Assembly (NCBI GenBank): GCA_937925515.1
Contig: CALALP010000045.1
Coordinates: forward strand, 1-64,000
DNA from: an uncultured Lachnoanaerobaculum sp.
GTDB taxonomy: Bacteria; Bacillota; Clostridia; Lachnospirales; Lachnospiraceae
DNA length: 64,000 nt
Direction of reading: 5' to 3'
The notes under the pieces were generated by a model that was given only the letters and a program-made list of their open reading frames with translations, searched no databases and had not been told where the DNA came from. The position numbers and the translations under genes are program-made. Of this stretch, positions 35,622 to 46,022 are shown one piece after another (within the stretch, counting starts at the first letter, position 1; the number at the start of each line of letters is the position of its first letter).

Positions 35622-36578
35622 CTATCTATTCCATTTTATATAATCCTCATCTTCCATAGCCTCAACTGCTCCAAGTAGATAACCATTACCAACTTGTGAA
35701 AAAAAGTCATGATTACTTGTTCCTGTGGAAATACCATTCATAACTATTGGATCTACATCTTGGGCAGTATCCGGAAAAAGTGATTCAAAGCCAAGATTTT
35801 GTAAGGCCTTATTTGCATTATACCTTATAAACACCTTGACCTTTTCAGTCCAACCTATCTTGTCATAAATTTCCTGTGTAAATTTAGATTCATTGTTATA
35901 AAGTTCATATATAGTTGTAAATACCCAACTTTTAAGTTCCTCTTTTTTATCATTATCAAGTTTCTCATACCCAATTTGAAACTTATAGCCTATATAAGTT
36001 CCATGTACAGATTCATCTCTTATAATTAGTTTAATGATTTCTGCCACATTTGCAAGTTTATTATTTCCAAGATACCAAAGTGGCACAAAAAAACCTGAAT
36101 AAAATAAAAATGACTCAAGCATTACACTTGCCGCTTTCTTTTGAAGTGCATCTCCATTTGCGTATATATCATTTATCTTTGTAGCTTTCCACTGCAAAAG
36201 TTCATTTGAATTTGTCCATGTAAATATCTCATCAATTTCAGCTTTAGTATTTAATGTACTAAATATTGAGGAATAACTTTTAGCATGAACTGACTCCATA
36301 AATTGAATATTATTAAGAACTGCCTCTTCATGCTTTGTTCTTACATCTTTTCTTATTGCGTCTACTCCATTTTCTGATTGTAAGGTATCAAGTAGTGTAA
36401 GCCCTCCAAATATCTTTCCTACAATATCACGTTCTAAGGCACTTAATGTACGCCAATCATCTAAATCATTTGAAAGTGGGATTCTTGTATCAAGCCAAAA
36501 CTGCTCTGTAAGCTTTTCCCAAGTCATTTTATCAATCATATCTTCAATTTGATTCCAATTTATTGCTTTATAACTCAT
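35622..36578 (-). CDS. nrdF: Class Ib ribonucleotide reductase small subunit NrdF
   Basis: A 318-residue beta subunit that carries the Mn/Fe-tyrosyl radical for NDP reduction. Diagnostic segments are NWNQIEDMIDKMTWEKLTEQFW at the start, the metal-ligand helices with ESVHAKSYSSIF and RDESVHGTYIGYKFQ, and the C-terminal EDEDYIKW tail that docks on NrdE. It is the last gene of nrdHIEF, 9 bp after nrdE. Class Ib needs oxygen, noteworthy if the organism is an anaerobe; an anaerobic class III enzyme is probably elsewhere. Confidence 0.97.
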   Translation of the reverse strand: MSYKAINWNQIEDMIDKMTWEKLTEQFWLDTRIPLSNDLDDWRTLSALERDIVGKIFGGLTLLDTLQSENGVDAIRKDVRTKHEEAVLNNIQFMESVHAKSYSSIFSTLNTKAEIDEIFTWTNSNELLQWKATKINDIYANGDALQKKAASVMLESFLFYSGFFVPLWYLGNNKLANVAEIIKLIIRDESVHGTYIGYKFQIGYEKLDNDKKEELKSWVFTTIYELYNNESKFTQEIYDKIGWTEKVKVFIRYNANKALQNLGFESLFPDTAQDVDPIVMNGISTGTSNHDFFSQVGNGYLLGAVEAMEDEDYIKWNR

Positions 36579-36587
36579 TTTTCTCTC

Positions 36588-38765
36588 CTATATAGAACAG
36601 CTTTCACAAACATTACTACCTATCTCATCACTATTTTCTGTAAAGGTACGAACATAGTATATGGACTTAATTCCCTTATGCCATGCATAATTTCTAAGTA
36701 TATTTAAATCTCTAGTAGTAAGCTTACTTGTTCTGCCCTCTTTCCACTCATACATACCACTTGGAATATCTGAACGCATAAAAAGTGTTAAGCTCATTCC
36801 TTGGTCTATATGTTTTTGTGCCGCCGCATAAACATCTATAACCTTTCTCATATCTATATCATAAGCTGATTTATAATATTTAATTGTTTCATTTGAAAGG
36901 TATGGTGCAGGATAGTAAGTTTTACCTGTTTTCTTTTCCTGTCTTTCTTCTATAAGTGAAATGATTGGGTGTAAACTTGCACTTGTTTCATTTACATAAC
37001 TTATAGAACCTGTTGGAGCTATTGCAAGTCTATTTTGATGATAAAGACCTGTCTGCTTTATTTTTTCTGCAAGTTCTTCCCAATCTTTTGGATTAGGAAT
37101 GTAAATTGAGCTAAAAATTTCTTTTACCTTTTCTGATTTAATAGAAAAATCTTCATTTATATATTTATTAAAATATTCTCCGGTATAATACTTTGAATTT
37201 TCAAAGCCCTCAAAAGATTTTCCTCTTTCGGTCGCAATCTTATTGCTTACTTTTAGGGTGTAGTAATTCATAAGCCTAAAATAAATGTCTGTAAACTCTA
37301 TTGAATCCTCATCTCCATACTCCATTGAATTTATAGCAAAAAATGTATGAAGTCCCATTGCTCCAAGTCCAATAGTATGTGCCTTTGAGTTTCCGTTTTT
37401 TATAGGAGGTACTGCCTCTATATTTGAATTATCCGTTACATAAGTTAAGGCTCTTACTGCTGCCTCTATTGATTTTTCAAAGTCTGTAGATTTCATTATA
37501 TTTACAATGTTTACAGATCCCAAATTACAACTTATATCTGTTCCTAATTTAACATAATTTTGTCCGTCATCAAGTATTGAATAATCTTGAACCTGTAAAA
37601 TCTCAGAACAAAGATTACTCATAATGACAGTTCCGTCTATTGGATTTTCTCTATTTACAGTATCAATATTTATAATGTAGGGATAGCCTGACTCTTGTTG
37701 TAGCTTGCTTATTTCATTTTCCAAATCTCTTGCTCTGATTTTAGACTTTTTTATTCTGTCATCATTTACCATATTTTCATACTCTTTTGTAATATCAATG
37801 TAGGCAAACGGTTTATTATATACTCTTTCTACATCATAAGGGCTAAAAAGATACATTATATCATCATTTTTTGTAAGCTCATAAAACTTATCCGGAACTA
37901 CAAGCCCCAATGACAGAGTCTTTACTCTAATCTTTTCATCGGCATTTTCTTTTTTAGTAGATAAAAATGACACTATATCAGGGTGAAACACATTTAAATA
38001 CACTGCTCCTGCCCCATTTCTCTGTCCTAACTGATTTGAATAACTAAAACTATCTTCCAAAAGTTTCATAATAGGAACTATTCCACTTGAGGCATTTTCA
38101 ATTTGCTTTATAGGGTCGCCTGCTGCTCTTACATTTGTAAGGCATACCCCAACTCCACCCCCTATTCTTGAAAGCTGCAGGGCTGAATTAATAGTTCTAC
38201 CTATACTATTCATATCATCAGTAGTCTGCAATAAAAAGCAAGATACTAATTCTCCACGCCTTTTTCTACCTGCATTTAAAAATGTCGGTGTCGCAGGTTG
38301 GTATCTTTGTAAAATCATTTCATCAGCAAGTAGTTTTGCTAATTCTTCATTTCCGTCTGCTAAAAATAATGCATTAAAAACAATTCTATCTTCATATCTT
38401 TCAAGATACCTCTCTCCGTCATTTGTCTTAAGCACATATTGTTTATAAAATTTAAATGCTGACATAAATGACTTAAAACGAAACTTTTTATCATAGGTTT
38501 CTTGAAGTAACTTCTTTATAAACTCTCTACTGTATTTTTCTAAAAAGTCCTTTTCCAAAAAATCATTTTCAATAAGATAATCTAGTTTCTCATCTAATGT
38601 ATAGAAAAACACTGTATTAGGATTGACATGTTCAAGGAAAAATGCCTTAACTGCCTCCTTATCTTTATGTAAAGGAATCTTATTATCTATGGGTCTATTT
38701 AATTCATTATTTAATTCAAAATAAGTAACTACCTTACTTTTATTTACAGGTCTTGGACTATCCAA
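36588..38765 (-). CDS. nrdE: Class Ib ribonucleotide reductase large subunit NrdE
   Basis: A 725-residue catalytic alpha subunit. The N terminus is of the class Ib type, without a full ATP cone. Active-site regions include LVSCFLLQTTDD, the radical-loop NLCSEILQ, APTGSISYVNETSASLHP, and the C-terminal redox pair CESC four residues from the end, which is recharged by NrdH. It overlaps the end of nrdI by 8 bp. All expected cysteines are present. Confidence 0.97.
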   Translation of the reverse strand: MDSPRPVNKSKVVTYFELNNELNRPIDNKIPLHKDKEAVKAFFLEHVNPNTVFFYTLDEKLDYLIENDFLEKDFLEKYSREFIKKLLQETYDKKFRFKSFMSAFKFYKQYVLKTNDGERYLERYEDRIVFNALFLADGNEELAKLLADEMILQRYQPATPTFLNAGRKRRGELVSCFLLQTTDDMNSIGRTINSALQLSRIGGGVGVCLTNVRAAGDPIKQIENASSGIVPIMKLLEDSFSYSNQLGQRNGAGAVYLNVFHPDIVSFLSTKKENADEKIRVKTLSLGLVVPDKFYELTKNDDIMYLFSPYDVERVYNKPFAYIDITKEYENMVNDDRIKKSKIRARDLENEISKLQQESGYPYIINIDTVNRENPIDGTVIMSNLCSEILQVQDYSILDDGQNYVKLGTDISCNLGSVNIVNIMKSTDFEKSIEAAVRALTYVTDNSNIEAVPPIKNGNSKAHTIGLGAMGLHTFFAINSMEYGDEDSIEFTDIYFRLMNYYTLKVSNKIATERGKSFEGFENSKYYTGEYFNKYINEDFSIKSEKVKEIFSSIYIPNPKDWEELAEKIKQTGLYHQNRLAIAPTGSISYVNETSASLHPIISLIEERQEKKTGKTYYPAPYLSNETIKYYKSAYDIDMRKVIDVYAAAQKHIDQGMSLTLFMRSDIPSGMYEWKEGRTSKLTTRDLNILRNYAWHKGIKSIYYVRTFTENSDEIGSNVCESCSI

Positions 38766-39135
38766 TTCTTTTTACCTCGCTTATTACAATATCTACATCT
38801 TTCTCACTTCCTTGAAACTCAAAGCAATGCAAGAGTGGAACTGCATATTTATCAGATATATATTTGGCACTTATACAAAATAATGTGTTAAAATTTCTAT
38901 TTCCACTTCCCACAACCCCTCTTAGAAAACTTTTATTATTTTTATATTCTATAAAACTTTCTATTATTGATAGAGATGCCTTATCATAAGTTGGGATAAT
39001 GCAGATAAAATTTTCATTTATCTCAATATAGTCATTTTCATCTTTTATATATAAGCAGTTGATAGAAATCTTCTTTTTAACTTTTTCTATAAATTTATGT
39101 GTTTGCCCTGTAAGGGACATGTAAACTATATTCAT
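38758..39135 (-). CDS. nrdI: Flavodoxin-like NrdI
   Basis: A 125-residue flavoprotein that supplies the oxidant to assemble the Mn(III)2-tyrosyl radical in NrdF. It has the FMN phosphate loop YMSLTGQTHKFIEKV, the CIIPTYDK strand and the RGVVGSGNRNFN loop that is diagnostic of NrdI. It begins 3 bp after nrdH and overlaps nrdE by 8 bp. The presence of NrdI confirms the class Ib, manganese-type system. Confidence 0.95.
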   Translation of the reverse strand: MNIVYMSLTGQTHKFIEKVKKKISINCLYIKDENDYIEINENFICIIPTYDKASLSIIESFIEYKNNKSFLRGVVGSGNRNFNTLFCISAKYISDKYAVPLLHCFEFQGSEKDVDIVISEVKRIG

Positions 39136-39138
39136 AAA

Positions 39139-39390
39139 TTAACCTACTGATACAGAAAGTGCAGACTGAACTATCTTTTCAAGTAGGTCAGGTCTAAACC
39201 CTGTAAATGCCTTATGCCCCTCTGCATTTACCACCGGAAGTGCTTTAAAGTTAAGTTTTCTTACTTCCTCTAATGCTTTTTCAGACACTGAAACATCTCT
39301 TACCTCAAAATCTATATTCGCCTCTCTTAATACTCTCTTTGTAAATTCACATTGCATACAATTAGGTTTACTATATACTATTATCTTCAT
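39139..39390 (-). CDS. nrdH: Glutaredoxin-like NrdH redoxin
   Basis: An 83-residue electron donor to NrdE. The active site is CMQC in VYSKPNCMQCEFTKR; the C-terminal KALPVVNAEGHKAFTGFRPDLL is typical of NrdH. The longest frame starts 39 bp upstream, but this ATG lies directly behind AGGAGGGAAT and gives the usual length. It is the first gene of nrdHIEF and is preceded by two NrdR boxes that cover its promoter. Confidence 0.95.
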   Translation of the reverse strand: MKIIVYSKPNCMQCEFTKRVLREANIDFEVRDVSVSEKALEEVRKLNFKALPVVNAEGHKAFTGFRPDLLEKIVQSALSVSVG

Positions 39391-39423
39391 ATTCCCTCCT
39401 AAATTCACTTTTAAAACCAAATA

Positions 39424-39470
39424 ACGCAATATATAGTTGACTTTCCAAATATTACAACCATATATTGTGC
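39424..39470. promoter_or_regulatory. Paired NrdR boxes over the nrdH promoter
   Basis: Two 16 bp sites match the NrdR consensus acaCwAtATaTwGtgt: 39424-39439 (ACGCAATATATAGTTG, 13 of 16) and 39455-39470 (CAACCATATATTGTGC, 12 of 16). Their centres are 31 bp apart, three helical turns, the usual spacing. On the minus strand a candidate -35 (TTGTAA) lies in the far box and -10 (TATATA) in the near box, so NrdR binding would block RNA polymerase. The nrdR gene is not in the window. Confidence 0.8.
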
Positions 39471-39587
39471 TAGAACTTTAGAATCTTATCACATTTAAAA
39501 AGAAAATAGAATAGATTTTTCTTTAAATTAAATTTTGAACTTTGTTCATTAACTTGTCTTTTATAATATTACCAATACATCAATACT

Positions 39588-39614
39588 AAAAAAGAGAGGC
39601 TTTAGCCCCTCTCT
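39588..39614 (-). terminator. Intrinsic terminator after rsmE
   Basis: On the minus strand: AGAGAGGGGCTAAAGCCTCTCT forms a GC-rich stem, followed by TTTTTT. It ends the hrcA-to-rsmE gene series. Confidence 0.88.
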
Positions 39615-39631
39615 ATACTCCTATCAACTAA

Positions 39632-40372
39632 TTACTCTCCCTCTATATTAAGCATTATATTGGATAATATTACAAATCCGGCTGTTTCAGTTCTTAAAAT
39701 TCTTTTTCCCAAGCTAATATCATAAAAGCCTGATTTTCGTGCAAGGTTTACCTCATCAGCCTCAAAACCACCCTCAGGGCCTATAAATATTGCAATCTTT
39801 TCATTTTCTCTAATTGAATTAAGTATTTCTTTAGTTTTTTTCATATCATCAGAGAGTTCATAAGCAATAAGTTTTTTCTCAAAGTCTTTACACTCTAAAA
39901 TAGCCTCTTTAAAACTTAATACATTTTCTATTTTGGGGACAATATTTCTTTTTGACTGTTTTGCAGATGCTTTTGAAATTGACTGCCAACGCTCAAGTTT
40001 ATTTTTTTCTTTTTTCTCATCAAGCTTTACTATAACTCTTTTTGACATGACCGGAACTATTCTTTTTACTCCAAGTTCCACTGCCTTTTGTATAATAAGC
40101 TCCATTTTATCTGATTTAGGTATGCCCTGATACAAGGTTATATCCACCTTAAGTTCCCTTGCTCCTTGGTGTTCTTCCTCAACTTCTAGGATTATTTCCT
40201 CTTTCTCTATACTTTTTATAGTACATAAATATTCCCAGTCCTCGCCGGCATTTACAAGAAGTTTATCTCCAATCTTCATTCTAAGAACATTTACTATATG
40301 ATTTACGTCTTCGCCAAGTATTCTAGCGTTTTTTCCATTTAATTGACTTGTTTCAATAAAAAAATGATACAT
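39632..40372 (-). CDS. rsmE: 16S rRNA m3U1498 methyltransferase RsmE
   Basis: A 246-residue SPOUT methyltransferase. It begins MYHFFIETSQLNGKNARILGEDVNHIVNVLRMKIGD (PUA-like part) and ends with the knot motifs IAIFIGPEGGFEADEV and ISLGKRILRTETAGFVILSNI. The ATG follows GGAG and lies 11 bp after prmA; a longer frame would overlap prmA and is rejected. The pair prmA-rsmE downstream of dnaJ is a common Firmicutes order. Confidence 0.95.
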   Translation of the reverse strand: MYHFFIETSQLNGKNARILGEDVNHIVNVLRMKIGDKLLVNAGEDWEYLCTIKSIEKEEIILEVEEEHQGARELKVDITLYQGIPKSDKMELIIQKAVELGVKRIVPVMSKRVIVKLDEKKEKNKLERWQSISKASAKQSKRNIVPKIENVLSFKEAILECKDFEKKLIAYELSDDMKKTKEILNSIRENEKIAIFIGPEGGFEADEVNLARKSGFYDISLGKRILRTETAGFVILSNIMLNIEGE

Positions 40373-40383
40373 ATTTTCTCCAT

Positions 40384-41355
40384 TTAAATTCTTTTTGCTG
40401 TAATACTTACCCACTCTCCGTCATAAGTTGTTTCTAAGATTTCAAATTCTTTATTCTTACTTAGTGCTGATTTTACAAACTCCTCTTTTTCATCTATTAT
40501 GCCTGAGGCAATAAATATTCCACCATGCTTTAAATGCTTATACACTTCCTCTTGTAAAAGGACTATGACAGGAGCTAATATATTTGCAACTACAATATCA
40601 TATTTTTCAAAACCTGCTTTTTCTTGTATGTTAATGTCATCAATAATATTTCCACAAATTGTTTCAAATTCATTTGAAGTTATATCATTGATTTCCATAT
40701 TTTCTTTTACTACATTTACTGCCATATCATCTAAATCAGTTCCAAACACATATTTAGAGCCTAGTTTTAAAGCTGCTATTCCAAGTATTCCACTGCCTGT
40801 GCCGACATCCAGCACCTTTATTTCCTTATTTTCTTTAAGTTCTTCTATATATTTTTCCAACTGCTTTATACATAATCTTGTGGTTTCATGACCCCCTGTT
40901 CCAAAAGCAGTCTTTGGGTCTATATTTATCAAAGTTTTATACTCTAAACCTTTTGGTATTTCTTCCCAGCTAGGCTTTATAAGTACCTCTCCAACTTTAA
41001 AGGGTTTAAAAAATTCTTTCCAATTATTTATCCAGTCCTTATCCTCAGTTTCACTTTCAACTATCTCTGCCTTACCAATGTCTATAAATTCTCTTAAATC
41101 CTCAAGTGATTCTTTCACTGCATTTAATAAGTCTATATTATCTTTGTCAAAGTCCAAATAAAAACTTATCTTAGCTGTTCCGTCATCTTGTGGAAGTTCA
41201 GGCAATATGTCTATAAACATTCCCTTAGTTTCTTCTTCTGTAAGTGCAACATTATCTTCTACTTCTATCCCCTCTATTCCAATTTCTCCCAAAACTGCAC
41301 TTATAATATCTACTACCTTTGTAGTTGTTTCAAATGTGTACTTTTTCCACTTCAT
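40384..41355 (-). CDS. prmA: Ribosomal protein L11 methyltransferase
   Basis: A 323-residue SAM-dependent enzyme that methylates lysines of ribosomal protein L11. Family markers are KPSWEEIP, DPKTAFGTGGHETTRLCIKQLE, the SAM motif VLDVGTGSGILGIAALKLG, and VANILAPVIVLL. It starts behind AGGGAAAAT. The gene is preceded by a terminator-like hairpin (41385-41420), so it may have its own promoter, separate from the coiled-coil gene upstream. Confidence 0.96.
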   Translation of the reverse strand: MKWKKYTFETTTKVVDIISAVLGEIGIEGIEVEDNVALTEEETKGMFIDILPELPQDDGTAKISFYLDFDKDNIDLLNAVKESLEDLREFIDIGKAEIVESETEDKDWINNWKEFFKPFKVGEVLIKPSWEEIPKGLEYKTLINIDPKTAFGTGGHETTRLCIKQLEKYIEELKENKEIKVLDVGTGSGILGIAALKLGSKYVFGTDLDDMAVNVVKENMEINDITSNEFETICGNIIDDINIQEKAGFEKYDIVVANILAPVIVLLQEEVYKHLKHGGIFIASGIIDEKEEFVKSALSKNKEFEILETTYDGEWVSITAKRI

Positions 41356-41384
41356 ATTTTCCCTTATCCTTTTTCTCTACTTCT

Positions 41385-41420
41385 AAAAAAGTCGACCTCT
41401 GCTAAACGCATTAGTCGACC
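41385..41420 (-). terminator. Intrinsic terminator after the coiled-coil gene
   Basis: On the minus strand, GTCGACTAA and TTAG...GTCGAC form an interrupted stem followed by TTTTTT. It separates the coiled-coil gene from prmA. Confidence 0.65.
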
Positions 41421-41426
41421 TTTATA

Positions 41427-42458
41427 TTATACGTCTTTTTCTACATCTTCTGTTTTTTCTTCTTTTGGTATATCTTCTTTTGGTATATCTTCTTTTGGAG
41501 TTTCTTTCTCTTTAGTAATGTCCTCGGTAATGTCTTCCTTATCAAGTATATCTTTTATACTCTCACTAAGTGCTGAACTTAGCCTTGAAAATGCCTTGCC
41601 CATTTCTTTTACTACTTCGCCTGCCTTTTGTGCAAACTCAGCTGTATTTTTACTAACTGAATGCTCTATCTCATCTGTAGCCTCATCTACCTTTTGAGTG
41701 AATTCCTTTGATTTATCTGAGAACTCTTCTTTTGCACCTTTTGTCTTAGAATTTATTACTTTCTCCAAATCACTTACTACTTCATTTGTTTTCTTATTAA
41801 ATTCTTTGACCTTATTATCAAAATCTTCTTTTGATATATTACTTGCTTTATTTACAAAATCTTCTGTTTGTTTTGCAAATTTAACTATTTCATCTCCAAG
41901 ACTTTTCAAAAGACCATTTAACTCAGACTTTATCTCTTTATCCTTTGTTTTATCTTCGTCAACAAAATCTTCATCTTCAAAATCATCAAATTTAAAATTC
42001 TCTTCTAAATCATCGTCTATATCTTCATCTATGTCTTCTTGAGTTTCAGTCATATCAGCTGCTTTTTGAGTAGCTTTATTAAATGCCTTTGTAGCCTTTT
42101 CTCCTAAATCTTTTGCTGTTTCAGTAAAAACAGCTCCAACCTCAGAAGTTGCTCTATTTACTTCATCAAATTTATCATTTACAGATGCCCTAATTTCTTC
42201 TGCTTTTATTTTATTTGACTCTATTACTTCTTGTGCCTCTTTTATTCTATCTATTGCACCTGAAACTACTTCTACATCTGTTAGTAGCTTGTTGTCTATT
42301 ACATACTCAGCTATTATAAGTTTTAGCTTTCTGATAAGATCCTCATTTTTTCTAGTTTCAGCATTTAGCTTTGATATTTCTGAAATCTCTCTTCCTTTTT
42401 CAAGGGTTGCCTGAGTTATGCTATTAGCCATATCTCCTAAACTTTTTAATAAACTCAT
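41427..42458 (-). CDS. Acidic coiled-coil protein of unknown function
   Basis: A 343-residue soluble protein with no signal or membrane segment. The N-terminal ~1-75 is conserved-looking (LLKSLGDMANSITQATLEKGREISEISKL, RKLKLIIAEYVID). Then come heptad-like helical stretches, an acidic segment rich in Asp/Glu at ~145-175, more amphipathic helices with an 11-mer flavour (KVKEFNKKTNEVVSDLEKV) resembling apolipoprotein-like or LEA-like repeats, and a C-terminal tail with IPKED repeated (18 bp DNA repeats near 41459-41495). It lies between dnaJ and prmA. A stress or phage-shock-like protective role is possible, but I do not recognise the family. Confidence 0.7.
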   Translation of the reverse strand: MSLLKSLGDMANSITQATLEKGREISEISKLNAETRKNEDLIRKLKLIIAEYVIDNKLLTDVEVVSGAIDRIKEAQEVIESNKIKAEEIRASVNDKFDEVNRATSEVGAVFTETAKDLGEKATKAFNKATQKAADMTETQEDIDEDIDDDLEENFKFDDFEDEDFVDEDKTKDKEIKSELNGLLKSLGDEIVKFAKQTEDFVNKASNISKEDFDNKVKEFNKKTNEVVSDLEKVINSKTKGAKEEFSDKSKEFTQKVDEATDEIEHSVSKNTAEFAQKAGEVVKEMGKAFSRLSSALSESIKDILDKEDITEDITKEKETPKEDIPKEDIPKEEKTEDVEKDV

Positions 42459-42492
42459 AACTGACTTTCACTCCTTTCTTTAAAATCTTACT

Positions 42493-42613
42493 TAAGGTTA
42501 TCGTCCTAATCTCTACTTACCTTTGTTTACTATGGTATTCCCTCGCCGTCGGCGAGGAAATACCAACTAATCAATATCATAAGTAACTAAATATAAATTA
42601 TTACAGCAACAAC
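42493..42613. repeat. Hairpin repeat with weak MITE-like ends, copy A4
   Basis: The gap between the dnaJ stop and the coiled-coil gene start holds a hairpin at 42534-42564: 15 bp arms with one mismatch around a single T, core CCTCGCCGTCGGCGAGG. The left flank AAGGTTATCGTCCTAATCTCT resembles GAGGCTATCGCAAAATATCT of the copy at 43959, and the right flank ends CAGCAACAACC. It probably terminates the dnaK operon transcript. Confidence 0.65.
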
Positions 42614-42702
42614 CTTTGCTCCTTATTATATCAAACATACCATACAAAATACAGTGAAATATTTTTGAATTTTTTTACTTCTCTAATCATTATTGTATCT
42701 TA

Positions 42703-43833
42703 TTATTTTTTTTCCATTGTATTTTCAAATTGCTTAAGTGCCTCTTTTTGTTCTCTGCTTAGACGAGTAGGTACTTCAACTACTAAGGTCATATACATAT
42801 CGCCACGAATATTTTTATTTCTAATGCTTGGAACACCTTTTCCCTTAAGTCTTACCTTAGTGTCTGTTTGAGTTCCTGCCTTAACCTCGTATTCAACCTC
42901 TCCGTCTATGGTTTTTACTCTTATCTTTCCACCAAGTGCAGCCTTTGTAAATGGTAGCGATACAGTTGTAAAGATATTCATTTCTTGACGCTTAAATATT
43001 GGATGAGGTCTTATATCTACCTCTACCAACAAATCTCCTCTTTGACCACCATTTTTTCCCGGTTCTCCACCACCTGCCATTCTAATCATTTGACCATTAT
43101 CAATTCCTGCAGGTATGTTTACTTTAAATGTCTTTTTCTTTAAGTTATAGCCTGTTCCATTACATTCAGGGCATTTTTCCTTAACAATTTTTCCACTACC
43201 CTTACAATCAGGACAAGTTGTAACATTTTGCATTGTTCCGAATAATGTTTGCTGATTATAAACAATTCTACCCTCGCCTTTACATTTTGGACAGGTTTCA
43301 GGAGTTGTTCCGGGCTTTGCACCTGTGGTTTTACAAGTTTTACAGTCCTCTTTAAAATTAATAGTTATCTCTTTTTCACAACCAAATACAGCCTCTTCAA
43401 ATGTAAGTGTAACTCTTACTCTTACATCAGCACCTCTAATTGTTCCATTTGAACGACTTCTTGAGCTTGAGCCGCCTCTAAACATGCCTCCTGCTCCAAA
43501 TAAGTCCTCAAATATATCTCCCATATCCGAGGTATCAAAACCTCCAAAGCCACCAAATCCACTAAAGCCGCCAAATCCACCTCCCGGACCTGAACCACCT
43601 GATTCAAATGCAGCATGCCCAAACTGATCATAGGCTTTTCTTTTTTCAGGATCGCTTAGTACAGAGTACGCCTCACTCGCCTCTTTAAACTTCTTTTCTG
43701 CCTCTTTATCTCCCGGGTTTGAATCAGGATGATATTTTTTTGCAAGTGTTCTATATGCTTTCTTTATAGCAGCATCATCTGCCGATCTAGCCACTCCTAA
43801 GATTTCATAATAATCCCTTTTGTTCTCTGCCAT
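42703..43833 (-). CDS. dnaJ: Chaperone DnaJ (Hsp40)
   Basis: A 376-residue co-chaperone of DnaK: J domain with HPD in [18 protein letters not shown], a Gly/Phe region ([14 protein letters not shown]), four zinc cysteine repeats ([32 protein letters not shown]) and a C-terminal client domain. The ATG chosen ([12 protein letters not shown]) follows AAAGGG; the frame extends seven residues further. It is separated from dnaK by a MITE-like repeat, which may weaken or tune read-through. Confidence 0.97.
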   Translation of the reverse strand: MAENKRDYYEILGVARSADDAAIKKAYRTLAKKYHPDSNPGDKEAEKKFKEASEAYSVLSDPEKRKAYDQFGHAAFESGGSGPGGGFGGFSGFGGFGGFDTSDMGDIFEDLFGAGGMFRGGSSSRSRSNGTIRGADVRVRVTLTFEEAVFGCEKEITINFKEDCKTCKTTGAKPGTTPETCPKCKGEGRIVYNQQTLFGTMQNVTTCPDCKGSGKIVKEKCPECNGTGYNLKKKTFKVNIPAGIDNGQMIRMAGGGEPGKNGGQRGDLLVEVDIRPHPIFKRQEMNIFTTVSLPFTKAALGGKIRVKTIDGEVEYEVKAGTQTDTKVRLKGKGVPSIRNKNIRGDMYMTLVVEVPTRLSREQKEALKQFENTMEKK

Positions 43834-43958
43834 AAAAACCCTTTCTAATCTCAATACTTAATTTATTTGATTTATTCAAAACTCATACTTTCCTAGACTA
43901 CCACAATAGTAGTTTTTAGTCAAAGAATTATGTGAACTAATATTTAATTAAAATTACC

Positions 43959-44103
43959 GAGGCTATCGCAAAATATCTATCAATATGGGATTTGTCCCCC
44001 ATAGGGGGACAAATCCCATATAACAATGAATAAATAAACTAGTTGTTTTCCAATATAGGGCAACAAAGATAGTAATATTTATAACATTAGTTTTGCAACA
44101 CCC
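43959..44103. repeat. MITE-like unit with hairpin inside the dnaK-dnaJ gap, copy B4
   Basis: A 145 bp unit with left end GAGGCTATCGCAAAATATCT and right end TTTTGCAACACCC. The hairpin at 43984-44020 has perfect 17 bp arms (TATGGGATTTGTCCCCC) around ATA. The right part closely matches the copy at 35457. It occupies the space between two heat-shock genes that are normally adjacent, so it is probably an insertion. No clear target duplication is seen. Confidence 0.82.
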
Positions 44104-44128
44104 ACATATCTATTTTGTAATTAAATTT

Positions 44129-45994
<1,866 letters not shown>

Positions 45995-46022
45995 TTATTC
46001 CTCCATTATTTAACTAAATATT

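Noticed and set aside
41188..42042. Ser/Phe-rich plus-strand frames
   Set aside because: They lie opposite prmA and the Lys/Glu-rich coiled-coil gene, whose codons produce long complementary open frames.
43325..43627. A ~100-residue Pro-rich frame opposite dnaJ
   Set aside because: It is the shadow of the DnaJ Gly/Phe and cysteine region.
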